Both the position numbers and the translations under genes were made by a program. DNA of 64,000 bases. Source: Apiosordaria backusii. Its lineage: Eukaryota; Ascomycota; Sordariomycetes; Sordariales; Lasiosphaeriaceae. This document shows, in pieces, positions 11,620 to 23,302 of this stretch (position 1 is the stretch's first letter; each line of letters begins with the position of its first letter). The stretch lies in the NCBI GenBank assembly GCA_030549205.1, contig JAUKTV010000010.1, positions 1,178,001 to 1,242,000 of the forward strand, given 5' to 3'. Under the pieces are notes generated by a model. The model saw only the letters and a program-made list of their open reading frames with translations. It was not told the origin of the DNA and ran no database searches.

Positions 11620-12393
11620 GTTGGCGTTGATGCGATCTTGGATGGTTGTCAGAGAAGTGTGCGAAGGAGGGAACATTTCGAAGCAGCCTACACAGTAGAT
11701 GGAGAAGGTCGATGAGTGGTTTTTGATCGTTTTGGCCCTTTGGCGGCTGGGCGAGCCGAGTCGATGTGATGATTGAGAAAGCCCTGTAAGGTTTGCGATT
11801 GAAGTGCAGTTGCAATGATGTAGAAAAGATGAGAACTGCCCAACTCAAAGGCCAAATGGTGAAGGGCCCCACCTACGGGCCTACGCCCCACTTCTAAGCT
11901 CTTGCTCTGCGCTAAACCCGAAGTTTGGTAACTAAACCTGGCTAAAGTAGGCTTTTTTAAATTAACTGGTGGCCACCTCGTACCATAGAAAATACCGGAA
12001 AAGCTTAATAATTATTAATACTTATATTAAATAATACTCAACGTTGGGATAGTACTGAAAAGTGTGGTAAAAGGTGATGAATTCAGAAGACCTTCGTGGC
12101 TTGCAAGCTTCTCACTTAACCAGGTGTGGGACCTACCCCAAAGGTGGAGCAAGCGGGGCAAGTGAAAGACCCCTGGCCTGAGCTTGTAAGCTGACAAAGG
12201 TGGAGCTCTGCAATCGATCAGACCTCTTTATCTAATCTATCAACCTTATCTTATCTATAGACCCACCTTTCAGGTATCATTAAATATAGAAATTAATACT
12301 CTTAAGCTATATCTTATCCTAGTAACTTAAATAATATATATTATACTAATTATATCTTTAAATAATATAAATAAAAATAAATATATTTCTACT

Positions 12394-12785
12394 TGTCACG
12401 ATACTATACTGATCTATAGGCGGAGTAGGGCACTTGGGCCTTAGCGGTATATATCTAAATACCTAGTTTCAGGAGTGCTTCGCTACCATTCCTTTCCCTC
12501 TTTTCTATATAATAACAAGATATTCTACCTAGTTCTTAGTTAGCACTGTAATAGTTTATTACACCTCAAACTTAGGAAAATAGAAAAGCTTTGCCTACCT
12601 TCTTCTCCTTTATACCAAAGTACAAAATAGCGCTAACCAAGGACTAGGTAGAATATCTTATTATTGTATAGAAAAGAAGGAAGGGAACGGTAACGAAGCT
12701 CTCCTAAAACTAGATATTTAGATATATACTGCTAAGGCCCAAGTGCCCTACTTTACCTATAGATCAGTATAGTACCGTAACACTA
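12394..12785. mobile_element. Foldback/MITE-like element with ~150-bp inverted arms
   Basis: The left arm (about 12394-12547) and right arm (about 12630-12785) are inverted copies of each other around an 82-bp spacer. Both arms contain, in opposite orientation, TACTATACTGATCTATAGG, AGTAGGGCACTTGGGCCTTA and AAGATATTCTACCTAG. Nearly all differences I counted are C/T or G/A transitions. There is no ORF, so it would be non-autonomous. A clear target-site duplication could not be identified in the AT-rich flanks. Confidence 0.75.
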
Positions 12786-12859
12786 CTTATTAAAAAAATA
12801 AGGATTAATATTATTAACTATACCTTTTAACCTTTAATGTTATAACCTTCTAGTAGAAA

Positions 12860-13075
12860 GTTCAGATAGAGGCTCCTGAAGAGGCTTCCGAAGGAAAGTT
12901 TCTAAGGAAATTCTAAAGAAAGTTCCAGAGGAGGTTCTAAAGGAGGTTCCGGAGGAAGTTTTAAAGGAAATTTTAAAGAAAGTTTTACAAGAAATTCTAT
13001 AGAAAATTCTATAAAAAGATTTATAAAAAAGTTTAAAGGAAATTTTTTAAAAAGCTTTTTAAAAAGATTCTTTAT
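12860..13075. repeat. Degenerate 12-bp tandem repeat decaying into A/T
   Basis: Successive units of about 12 bp of the type GAGGTTCTAAAG / GAGGTTCCGGAG / GAAGTTTTAAAG run through the segment and become progressively richer in A and T toward the right. In one frame the better-preserved part reads as Glu-Val-Leu-Lys-like repeats, hinting at a mutated coding repeat. It ends in A/T-rich sequence near 13,075. Confidence 0.65.
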
Positions 13076-14394
13076 ATAAGCTTTTATAATTAATATAAAA
13101 AGTATATAAGTAAGAGGTTTAATAAAAGCTTCCTTTATAAAGGAAGATATAAAGAGATCTTTTAAAGTTAAATTTACTATAGGAAATTAAAGTTAAAAAA
13201 GTTATTAAATATATTTATATATAGAAAAAGAAAAAAAGAAATAAAAATATAATAATTACGTTATATATATAATATAATTTATAATAAAAAGTAAGAATTA
13301 AATAAAGAGCTTCCTCTAAGAGCTCTTAAACTATTAATCCTTTTAAGGAATTGTATAAAGTAGACTATAACGTTAAGTAAGTTCTACAGAAGTGTAGAAT
13401 CCTATAACATTTATACTTAATAAAAATAATATTACTTAATATACCTATTATTGCTATTAAAAATTGAATTATTATTAACTTTATAATTTAAAAGCCGTTA
13501 AAAGTTAAATACATAAGTTTTTACTATTAAATAATTAAAATTATAAAATATTTAAACAATACTGTTACTTTTAATTAATTTAATTATTTAATAGTGATAT
13601 TAAGCTTTAAAAAAGCTTTAAATACAAAGCTTAATTATATTAAAGTAGACGAAACCTTAAATATTATTAATAATAATATTTTAAAAGCTTTAATTATTAA
13701 TATAATGAAAAAAAAAGGATTAAATAAAATAGATAAAGAAAATTACTAAAAAGGTTTATAAATAAAAGGTTAATAGGAAATAATTTAATTTTTAAAATAG
13801 CTGAAAAGAAAGAGTAAATAAAATAGATAAAGAAAGTTACTAAAAAGGTCTATAAGTATTAGAAAGATTTATAAATACTAGAAAAGTTAATAGTAAGTAA
13901 ATCGTATAAATAATAGGAAAGTATATATAATTTTAATTTCAATATCTTAAGAAAATAATAATTTAGACCTACTATACTTTTCAAGTATAGCAAGTCTCTC
14001 CTGAAGGGGCTGAACCCGAAGTGAATGGGTTTGTCAAGCTGCCCTATGCAAGCAATATTATACCCGCCCCGGTCCACATTCTTCAAGCAAGATGCGTTTT
14101 CCACCCTGCTACTGATTTCTCCTGCCACTCCATCCAGCTCTGCCGAAAAGTCACCATCGGACCCATAGGACCAAAATTTATTCCATCGACGTCTGGCCCT
14201 TAAATTTTGTTGAATTTCTCATTGAGCACTAGCAACCACACGGCTTCAGCTTCGACTTCTATATCAAAGAGGTGTATCTTCGACTTTCATCACATACCTC
14301 GCTGGTAGCAGCGCAGCGCAGCTTCGACTTCCAGTCACTTCCACCACTAGCCGAGCTTCGACTTTCCCTTACGTAATTCCAGACCACCGGCAAA

Positions 14395-15853
14395 ATGTCT
14401 GTCAAGTCGCCCCTCTTGTCTCTCACAGGCGTCATGCTGGCTATGGACAATGTCCTCGACCATTGCAGCATGAAAGACATCGAGGCATTGTACCGAACCA
14501 ACAAGAACCTCCAGGATTACATCTCAAACTACCTCCCGCGCAGAGCTAGACGAAAGCTGACTTCGGAGGGGTTGAAAGCCGCCATCACCCTTGTCCGCCT
14601 TTGTGATCGTGGCAGAGGCTACCATTGTTGGGACCAGGTGCCCCAATCCGACCAGAATTTGATCAACAATATCATCAACGAGGCCCGAGTCACCGACATG
14701 TCAACCCTCACGACAACTCGCTCTCATTTTGACCTTTGCCGGATCGAAGAAATCGCTGCCATCTTCATTCGGCATGTCCTGCGTGTCCAGCAACAAGAAG
14801 CATCTATTGCTCGGGAGGAGAGGAGATGGTCATCAACAATCTCAGGCTCGTGGCTCTGGGATAAGAAAGACTACGAGGCCATGCAAACCGCAATGGGCAA
14901 GGGGCGAAGGCCTCTCTCGACAACGGAAATCTCCCGGATGGAGTGCGGGTTTATCCGAGCAGAGATACTAATCTTTCTGGGAGTAGTGTTCCCAACGCGA
15001 ACGTCTCGCTGCAACCATTTTCACCTGCACAAGAGCTTCATCCAGACTATGCATGATTGGGAAGTGGAGGAAGTTCTTACGGCGCTTTATCTGGTCCAAT
15101 ACAGGGCCGAGCATGACAAAATGCATCGGCGCGTCCCAGGGACTGTATCAGTTCTGCACCAAGCCTTTCGTTGTCGTCTTACCCAGGTTTATTACCGAGA
15201 ATTTGTAAGCACCTCAGATTTCTTTTGTGGTTACATTGCTTTTTACCTAATATGCTTGTGTTTAAAAGTATAAAAGATGCTTTCGCTCCTCCCGGCATGA
15301 AGACCCTATCATGCTCAGATTTTATCGCGCTGATGTGGGTCGAGGTTTACGAACTCGTCCTGAGGTTGGCGATAATTCGGAGGCTCCTACTCCGAGCCCA
15401 TTACAAGGACCCAACTCCGCGTGGTCAGCCTATGCCAAACAGTTTCCTCTCGAGCTTCCGATTACGAACGGCTCCGTTACCATCGTACAGCCCAAGCTCT
15501 TCGGCATCATGGAGCGTATGAGCATATGGGACAATGCTCTTAGCTTTCTTGGTGGCCACCGTAAGATGGGCTGGGTTTTCTGGGACGACGACACCGCCGA
15601 AACCCTTCAACTGGGTTTGATTAAGACCTCAACCTCAAACCAGTCCCATCTGGTGAGGGAGATGGTTCGTACTGCTGAAGACCGCGCGCGTAATGATAAC
15701 CAGCCGTGGGATAGCCAGAGGCTCCTCGACGACTACAACAATGTTCACTTGCTTCTTTGGCCACTCCACATCATACCCTTGGGTGAGGAATCACAGGCTG
15801 ATATAATGAGAAGAGACTTTCTCAGACTGAAAGAGGCCATGGAGGAGTTCTGA
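14395..15853 (+). CDS. F-box-like family copy B (intact)
   Basis: Two exons, 14395-15204 and 15269-15853, with a 64-bp phase-0 intron after VYYREF; 464 residues. Residues about 8-55 fit a divergent F-box (MDNVLDHCSMKDIEALYRTN), followed by basic RRARRKL. The middle has GRRPLSTTEISRMECGFIRAEI and a WEVEEVLTALYL block. The C-terminal third holds GPNSAWSAYAKQFPLEL and MGWVFWDDDTAETLQLG, which are near-identical in the other copies. F-box proteins usually recruit substrates to SCF ubiquitin ligases through SKP1. That role is inferred only from the N-terminal resemblance, and no WD40, LRR or other known substrate domain is seen. It lies head-to-head with copy A across the AT-rich block and in tandem with copy C. 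Confidence 0.85.
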
Positions 15854-16919
15854 GTCGGGTCATGAAGCGTCGAGCTGATGATTGTCTATATAGCTTGTAA
15901 CTATCTTTGAGGGTCTAACGGCTATTCTTTCTATGCCCGGTGATTGTTTTTAATTAACGCTTTGGAGTTGGATTTTGAGGCATGTGCTGGAACTGGATGT
16001 ATATTTTCGTGCTTCTCGCCCATCCTTTGATTGGGCAGCTATGCTTTTATACTTCTAGGTTATCACTTTTCTTTTATGCCTATCGAGTATCTTTTTATAT
16101 ATATTGACTACGTTTTAATGCGGATTAAGGATTTTCCCATTCATTTTAGTTGCCTTCCATATGATGCCTCTGGGTGAAACCTGAACGCTGTATTTTGTGC
16201 AACAGCCCTTGCTTTGTTTGTTCACTACGTGCAGGTGTTGTGTTGTCTTGCATGCCGAGCAGTTGTTGGCGCCAACCTGAAAATCCACCTACCTTTGCAA
16301 TCTTGATCCGATGTGCTGAGAATCTTGGTGCTCCTGACTCGGAGGCACGAGGGAGGAATCTGAGGTGGGTTGTCCCCTCCGCTTTCGCAATAATTCTAGT
16401 TTGCCCAAATAACAGAGATTTCCCTCTCCATCTCCGGTCTCCCTCCCACGCTCCGACTGGGGAAAAGCTTTTTTCAGTTCTTACGCAGCCATCAGGTTTG
16501 CTATCATAGACTATTTCCTGAGACACGATTCTTAGCCTCGTCATCTTGGGCGACTTTTTCCACAGCAGCTCAAAAGTGACGACCTGAATTCCACCAACAA
16601 AATCCAGCAGGCGGCCACGCCAGACACGAGGCAAACAGATCTAACCTGAAATCGGGTAGGTGTTCTAGGCCCCGCTATACAGCTTCCTTCCCCTTCGTCA
16701 CTCATACGAACCACAGAATGGGGAGTTGCACTTCATCCATTTTGAACGCCTCCAGCTTGTCTTCCACAGCTAACCAGCTTTTCTTGTAGGTCTATCGAAC
16801 CTTTCTCTGGGCCTCGCAAGCTGTCCTTCCGGGTCTTCGAAACCGATCTACGGCCTCGATTGATTCATCAACGGCCTGGCTTGCTTCTCCCAACCCGTCA
16901 TCCGTTCCATCGCACAGCC
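15854..16919. other. Intergenic between F-box-like copies B and C
   Basis: 3' flank of B and promoter of C. A 162-codon minus-strand ORF at 16146-16634 lacks any recognisable feature and is not called. Pyrimidine-rich stretches shortly before 16920 fit a 5' leader. Confidence 0.5.
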
Positions 16920-18308
16920 ATGTCGACCTCACTTCTATCCCTGACGGGCACTTGCATTGTCATGGACGACATATTAGACCATCTTGAACTACCCAACGTC
17001 GAGCGTCTCCATCTTACCTGCAAGCCGATGAACGTCTATATCAATACCTACCTGGGCAATCAAGCCTGCAGGGCGTTTACCACCGTGGGTCTCACGCACG
17101 CAATTACTCTCATCCGCCTTTCCGAGTTTGCCCACCGTACGAAGGTGACGGACAACGTCATGAATACCGTCGCGGCAATCAGTATTCTTCAAGGGGCTCA
17201 CCAAAACAGCATTTCCATGTTGACAAAGCCGTCGCCTTGCAGCTCCCGTAGCCTCTTTTCTCTTTGCTATTTACACAAACTGTCGACCTTTTTCATCTCA
17301 AACTTCCGATCTGTGCAGCAGTTCGAATTTCAAAGCATGGCGGAGCAAGACATCGATGCCGATACACATGCAGTCTCTGGCCCTGTATGGCACCCCATCC
17401 CAACCTCTTTCTTTACCCAGTCGAAGGAGGAGATGAAGGCGAAGCGAAGGTCTTGGATAGCCTGGGCAAAAGAAATGAACAAGGTCATCGGAGACAACGG
17501 CAGGCCATTTTCTACAACTGAGATTGGGAGAATGGAGCGAGCGTTTTTTCTTCTCGAACTCCTGTGGTTTATCCAAACAGCATTCCCTATCAGTTGTGGG
17601 TTTATGACCCGCGCGGTGTTCGAGAGACTCCAGGTGTGGGAGATGGAGGAGATTTTCACAGCTGCGACAGTCTACGACCATCATGAAGCTGAGGCCTGGC
17701 ACAAGATATACCCGGAGCTTTCCTCGCATGCACCGGACATGTCTGTAGAGAAACACGAAGGTATGAGTCAACACGGGCACCACAAATGCCGGATAGACTT
17801 CTTCTGCGATATTCTGAAGCCGTCTCAGCATCCCCATCGCTTTCAAGCTCTGGTAAGACGTATCATGCACGCCGGAAACGTAGAGACTAACACGATTTAC
17901 CAGGTCAAAAATGGCAACATGCTCGGTTCCGATTACCTTGGACTCACAGTTCCTCGGACTGCAATCGGTTCTATGTTGGAGCCTACCCCGCTTACCTCAC
18001 CAGATGCAAAGGCGTATGGTAGCGGGCCAAACCATGCTTGGGCATCCTATGCTCGCTCTACGGGCGCCTTCATTCATGATCTTACTCTTGATTCTTACGG
18101 GACGCCGCCCGGTACGTTGGCTCGTGATTATCGGTTGCACGGATGGGTCTTCTGGGACTATGACATGACGTGTCTTCTGCGCTTGGAACCTGTTGAAGAT
18201 GAGGAAGGCGACTTTCATGATCATTATCGACGAGCGGCGGCCCCCCCAGAAGAGACGAGTCACGCCTTAGAGATCGACCTTCCCTGTCTAACGCCGAAGG
18301 GCTGTTGA
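16920..18308 (+). CDS. F-box-like family copy C (divergent)
   Basis: Start at 16920 is chosen because it aligns with the N-termini of copies B and D (MSTSLLSLTG...VMDDILDHLEL); an in-frame upstream Met exists at 16860. The reading frame is open throughout, but a 51-bp segment, 17853-17903, has a GTAAGA donor, a GACTAAC branch site and a TTACCAG acceptor. It sits exactly where the other copies carry their phase-0 intron, so the spliced protein (445 residues) is preferred over the 462-residue unspliced one. Central GRPFSTTEIGRMERAFFLLEL and WEMEEIFTAA blocks and the C-terminal GPNHAWASYA ... HGWVFWDYD signature are conserved. It is the most divergent of the A-D group and carries a longer acidic/His-rich central insertion. 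Confidence 0.83.
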   Translation: MSTSLLSLTGTCIVMDDILDHLELPNVERLHLTCKPMNVYINTYLGNQACRAFTTVGLTHAITLIRLSEFAHRTKVTDNVMNTVAAISILQGAHQNSISMLTKPSPCSSRSLFSLCYLHKLSTFFISNFRSVQQFEFQSMAEQDIDADTHAVSGPVWHPIPTSFFTQSKEEMKAKRRSWIAWAKEMNKVIGDNGRPFSTTEIGRMERAFFLLELLWFIQTAFPISCGFMTRAVFERLQVWEMEEIFTAATVYDHHEAEAWHKIYPELSSHAPDMSVEKHEGMSQHGHHKCRIDFFCDILKPSQHPHRFQALVRRIMHAGNVETNTIYQVKNGNMLGSDYLGLTVPRTAIGSMLEPTPLTSPDAKAYGSGPNHAWASYARSTGAFIHDLTLDSYGTPPGTLARDYRLHGWVFWDYDMTCLLRLEPVEDEEGDFHDHYRRAAAPPEETSHALEIDLPCLTPKGC

Positions 18309-19741
18309 ATCCGCCACAGCGGTTGCTTGAGTGTATGGGCTTATGTATATTATATAACCATGTAGAAATGACGCGATGCGGCTGGCCTTCACTATGCTTT
18401 CCTGGATATTTTCGTTTGTTGGGTAGCGGTTTTGAGTTTGTGGCTGATGCCTACCTACTTGAGATGGCAACATGACTCAAACACAGGAAGGAAGGTATTC
18501 CCGCATACCAACCACCCCTGGAAGGCTTTCTTAAGGTTCAAGTAAGCTCAGGGGTCATCGTTTAGCCATGGGAGATGCTGCCGGTACCTATAAAGCGATT
18601 TCCAAGACCTAAGATCGGTCTTTGAAGGCCATACTTCGACCAATATTTAGATCTACCGCTTGGAATATCACTGTTACACATACCAGAGGTCATCTCAAAA
18701 AGAAACGCCTCGGTCGTGCCATCGATTATGCCACCTTGTTCAGGTAGCAACAACATAGCGAGACTTTCTATCTGCCATCAAGGTTCCCGCTCGTTTCATG
18801 GCGCTCAATCCGAGAGCGGCTATATCTAAACCTGAGCCCTCCCCCTTTCAAGTGCTAGACGTTAACTTTTCCTCATTATACAAACTCAAGCAACTACTCC
18901 CAAAGCAAACCAACACAAGGAAATAAATAAACCACCTAACATTTCTATCATTGTAACAACCCTAGCAAACAACAACCTAACTGTTACGAAGAGATCCTCC
19001 TTTGATCCCCCGCCCCCCGATTGGGAAGACGTCCCTTCATTCCCACCCGGCAAAACCTGTTCTTCGACTTCTGGCGGGAGAGGCAAGGATATTCAGTGGA
19101 GAAAAGGATAAAAGTGATGGAAAGGGTTCTTTATCGGGCGGGAAAGGCTCTAAATAGATTGTGTGTGTTTGGATTTGGAGGACGGAAGTGGATTTTGAGG
19201 ATGTGAATTAGGTACCGACGGAGTAAGGGAGTTATCTGCTGATACGGATAACGCTTGGGAGATCAATCATTTTCGGCTCTTTGTTCTTACGAGTATCAAA
19301 TCCTGTGAAGGCATGTGTCACTGTGATGAGGCGTGTTGACAACAAATCAGCCATGCAAGATGATGGAAGTTGCTAAGCATGGGGGTTCCGATTGTGTCCA
19401 ACCTGAAATGCCCACGAAAATTCTCTTGTCTTTGTCGACTGTTCTTTAGGGCCTGACGATCATTTTCGATGGATGTTGAACATTTCCCAAGGCCTCCCTG
19501 ACAGCACACGAGGTCATTTTGATATCTTAATAGTTAATTGTGGCTTCCGGTGCCTATTTGTTTCTCCAGAAGGTGACTGCGTATCTGCATAATCTAACAA
19601 GATCTAAACAAACCACGTCAACGAAGCAATTCTCAACAGGCAGTATAATAACCCCAAAGCATCATCCTCCATGGCCTCTACATAGCACCGGAGCTGTTGG
19701 CCTTCCATCAGAGGCAGCACGTAAGTCCCAGCATGCTCCAC
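18309..19741. other. Intergenic, convergent 3' flanks of copies C and D
   Basis: No supported gene. About 18770-18850 resembles sequence at 28010-28130 beside copy E (ATCAAGGT[T/A]CCCGC and GCTATATCTAA motifs), suggesting a duplicated flank or dispersed repeat. Short ORFs elsewhere look random. Confidence 0.5.
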
Positions 19742-21155
19742 CTACGACGACGGTAGGCTGTGGAAGATCACAACGTCTTCTTCAAGGTTAGTCTCCGCTA
19801 CGTTCTGGACAAGAAGTGACATCCCGTTCTCGGACACGTCATCAAGCTTGAGCGCCTCGATTGTGTCCCTGTCCCAAAACACCCAGCCGAATCTGCGGTG
19901 CATGTCAATTGGATGACACTGTGTCCAAGGGTCTGTCCCGACCATAACTAACGAAGGCTTCGAGATTGTGGGCTCGTCGTCATCCGAAACAATGGATCCA
20001 TCGGATAGGGGCCGAAGAGGGAAATGACGGGAATAAGCAGACCAGGCATGGTTTGGGCAATTAATCTTGGACTTGTCGTGTATGTTGCCGCCGGGAGGTA
20101 GGTCAGTGCCAACTTCGTCGCGGGGATTAGCGATTACGATGACGCCATCGTTCACCCAGGCTTCCTCCTTGTGGTGTTGCAAGCCTGAGTACTGTATCAG
20201 TTAGTTACAGATTCTGTTTCGGGTCGTGGTGGGTAGGTATGGACTGTTAGTTGTGGGACATGGTACTTACAAACTGCCTGTAATAGGCTTGGGGTAGACG
20301 GCGACGAAACCTCTCGTACAGCAAGATCATGTTGTGGCTGTGCTCATGATGCTTCTCCAGAGGACCGCCCTGGAAAAAGTCCAGCGCCGTAAGCGCCTCC
20401 TCCACTTCCCAATCATTCGGACTTTGGAAGAAAGCCTTGGTCAATCTTGTGGATACACAGGACCCGTATCTTGTGGATGCAACAGCTGGAGACCTAGTCA
20501 ATCTGATGGATGCACCAGAGGCGGCGACGGGGAATACTGCTTTCAGCAGCAGCAATGTCTCCGCTCTGATGAATGACCTCTCCATTCGGGCGATCTCTGC
20601 TTTGGAAAGAGGTCTTCTTCCTTCCCCAACCGTGGCTATCAAGGACTCGGCGTGGGACTGTATGAAGGAATAGAGGCCTGACTCGTCGCAATGGCTTGTA
20701 TCGGCGAGGCCACATTTCGACATGTCGGCTAGCTGTCGCTGCACTCGAAGGACATGTCGGATAAAAATCGCAGTCATCTCCTCGATTCGGCAGATATCGA
20801 ACCACCACCTTGATGTTGTCAGGGACGATATGTTTGCGGTATTTGTGCCCTTGATGATGTCTATAATAGCCTTCTCCTCCAACTCGGACAACAGCGGATC
20901 TCTCCGCTCGTACATGTACATGGCCAAGTACTTGGCGTGTTGACACAGGTGGACCATGGTAATGGCTGCCTTCAGGCCTTCTGGCGACAAGTTCCGTCTG
21001 GCACGGCGCAGGAGATAGTCGCTAATATAGCTGTGGAGGTGTCTGCACGTGTAGTTCAAGGTCTCGATGTCCGTCATAGTACACTGATCGAGTACATTAT
21101 CCAGCGCAAGCGTAACGCCCATAAGCGAAACGAGTCGCGAGGATTGAGTGGCCAT
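19742..21155 (-). CDS. F-box-like family copy D (intact)
   Basis: Minus-strand exons 20271-21155 and 19742-20191 join over a 79-bp phase-0 intron (20192-20270) after AYYRQF; 444 residues. The start at 21155 (MATQSSRLVSLMG) matches the N-termini of A and B; the ORF opens 25 codons earlier but that part is not conserved. F-box-like region: ALDNVLDQCTMTDIETLNYTC, then YLLRRARRNLSPEGLKAAIT. Central EGRRPLSKAEIARMERSFIRAE and WEVEEALTALDF, C-terminal CPNHAWSAYSRHFPL and FGWVFWDRDTIEALKL. It is closest to A and B, and convergent with C. It ends soon after the signature and so lacks the longer tail of copies A and B. Confidence 0.85.
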
Positions 21156-22390
21156 CTTTGCTGGGTCGGCAAGTCTTCGCCAGAAAGGTCGACGCCGCTC
21201 GAGATTGAACTGTATACCCGAACAACGCATCAGTACTCACAAGAGCTGCCGACTAGAGAAGTTTCGAGTGGTGTCGAAGACGTATTGAACTCACTAACCA
21301 TGTCTGACAAGCTGTCTTTCGACGTGTATTTTTCTTCGCAACCAACACACCGTTGTAATTGGCACTTGGCGAGTCTGTTATCGACAACGCTGTGGTCAAG
21401 AACGGTGTAGTTGGGACTCGACAAGGTTGTGGACGCAAGGCTGGAGACGAAGTCGCGGTTCGATGGCGATTGACGTTGGATGTAAATAAAGTAGGTATTA
21501 AATGTCCACGAGAGTGGTGTTGCCTTGTACTGCGGACGGATGTTGCTTTGAAGTCGGTTGTTGTCGCAGTCAATGCTGCAATGAGGATGGTGATGCTGTT
21601 GGGAGGAGGAAGAGAAAAGGACTGGCTGGTTGGGTTGTGAAATATCTCATGAGGAAGCAACTCCCTTCAAACAAGGCACGGTCCTGCACTAATTCACTCG
21701 AAGCACAGGACCAGAAGGTGGGGCCTGTTCGTTGATCCTGCTTCCCTCTCAAGATGCTCCGACCTTTCTCAAGGTGCTTAGTTGCGCATACCCGGGCAGG
21801 TTGTGAGAACCGGGAGTAGTAAGCTCCCATTTTCTAGCCATCAAACTATGGCTCAGTACGGCTCTCTTTTCGGAACGGCTCGAAAATGTAAGCCTCTCCT
21901 TCTTCCTGAGCTGAATTTCGAAAGCTCTTTCCCTCTGGGTGGCTTATATGTGGAGCATTTGGCCCTCTGAGCCGAAGACTCCTGCCCAGACCCCCCTGAG
22001 GCGCTCCTTTCACCTGAGCCGGGAGTAGTGAGCTAAATTTTGAAGCGTTGTTGGTTTTTTGCAAACTGGGGTGTGTAGCTAAGTGGGACCTTAAATGATG
22101 GCTGAACAGTGATCGAGAAGATGTGTAATTTCACTCATCAAGGTCTGAAGATGCAACTGAACATCGCAAAATTCCAAGTTACATACTCCGTCTGACCCGA
22201 GTTATACCCCAGAGAAAGATGGATAGATCTCTGTGGAGATTACGACGAAAGACCTCATAAATATATGTATCATATAGGTAGTTCACGGGTGAAGATATGG
22301 GATGATTAAGGTTTCATAAAGTATCCCCAGACTTGAGGTATCTCCGGCAACTCCAACATTGGACTTCAGAACCAGGCGTATCCCCGGCTA
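21156..22390. other. Intergenic upstream of copy D
   Basis: Contains the copy D promoter on its left edge and the 3' flank of the hydrolase gene on the right. ORFs of up to about 157 codons on both strands have no recognisable domains and are not called. Confidence 0.5.
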
Positions 22391-23302
22391 CTAAAGCCTC
22401 TCAAACTCGTTAGGTAATGCCTCTCCCTTAACCCAAGCCGATACCCCTTGAGCAAAGAGCTCTGGAAACTGCATGTCCCACCCATGCGTTGCCTCCCTTA
22501 TCACAATTGCTCCTGACCCATCCTCGGGCCACGCCTCGTCATGGTTAGTCCGCCTGCTCCTCAACGCATCGGCCGTCCTCTCTATCATAGGCACGTCATC
22601 GCCTTTCGCCCCCGCGATAGATAGAGTCCGCACCTTCAACTGCCGCACGTGATCCAAAGTGAACGACAAGATCCACGGGAACATGTCTTGGATCAGCTCC
22701 CAGGTGGTGTTGTCCCTCATCTCTGCTATCAATTCGGTACTGAGCCTTAGGCCAAGTAAAGAAGCTTGATACTGGTATACCCATGCAGGGAGCCAATCCA
22801 GCATCGGTTTCATAGTATAATAGGTTACTCTTGGCCATTGCGCCATGAATAAGCGCTTCCCAACTACTGGAGCAGCACCTGTGACAAAGAGCGAGAGCAC
22901 AAGGTCAGGCTGGTCCAACGCGAGGCACTGGCCTATGTAGCCGCCCATGGAGACACCAACGACGTGAGCTTTTCCTCCGTGGGCGTGCGATCGAATGAGT
23001 TGTGCGACATGCCGGGCTGAATTGTCGGTCGTGCCTGGTTTAATATGACGTGACGCGGAATGCAACGGTAGGTCGGGGACAAGGACGTGGAAGTCAGAGA
23101 GGTGCGGAAGAACGAGCGCAAACTCGAGACGACACGTAAAGCCTCCGTGGAGAAGAACAATAGTTATCAGCTTATCGTCATTCCATGAGGTAAATGACAA
23201 TGACGTGGCAGGTGAGTCTGCTGGTGAGTCAGCTGGTGAAGGCGAGACCATGGCGAACAATGCGAAGCGGGAGAGTTTTTGAGGTGGAAATGACAATCGC
23301 AA
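22391..23302 (-). CDS. Alpha/beta hydrolase
   Basis: Single-exon ORF of 303 residues; a second Met at codon 18 (start 23251) is an equally plausible start because the first 17 residues are not family-like. The alpha/beta-hydrolase landmarks are present: an oxyanion-loop HGG near residue 52 (VLLHGGF), the nucleophile elbow GVSMGG with Ser118, and a C-terminal REATHGWD containing the probable catalytic His near 271. The lid region between about 150 and 220 is hydrophobic. The family contains esterases, lipases, epoxide hydrolases and others, and the substrate cannot be inferred. There is no clear signal peptide. It is flanked by non-coding sequence and stands alone. Confidence 0.85.
   Translation of the reverse strand: MRLSFPPQKLSRFALFAMVSPSPADSPADSPATSLSFTSWNDDKLITIVLLHGGFTCRLEFALVLPHLSDFHVLVPDLPLHSASRHIKPGTTDNSARHVAQLIRSHAHGGKAHVVGVSMGGYIGQCLALDQPDLVLSLFVTGAAPVVGKRLFMAQWPRVTYYTMKPMLDWLPAWVYQYQASLLGLRLSTELIAEMRDNTTWELIQDMFPWILSFTLDHVRQLKVRTLSIAGAKGDDVPMIERTADALRSRRTNHDEAWPEDGSGAIVIREATHGWDMQFPELFAQGVSAWVKGEALPNEFERL

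Larger units (their letters stand above)
11620..14394. other. AT-rich, gene-free block (RIP-like)
   Basis: From about 11,930 to 13,990 the sequence becomes extremely A/T rich with long runs of TAATA/TTAAA and no coding ORF. It contains a foldback inverted repeat and a short-period degenerate repeat (listed separately). The edges are sharp. Normal GC returns near 13,985, shortly before the promoter of copy B (14395). The near absence of CpA-rich sequence and the C/T, G/A differences between repeat arms fit repeat-induced point mutation of an old mobile element. That interpretation is inference. Confidence 0.75.

Noticed and set aside
16146..16634. 162-codon minus-strand ORF
   Set aside because: No domain, no conserved pattern, between two recognised genes.
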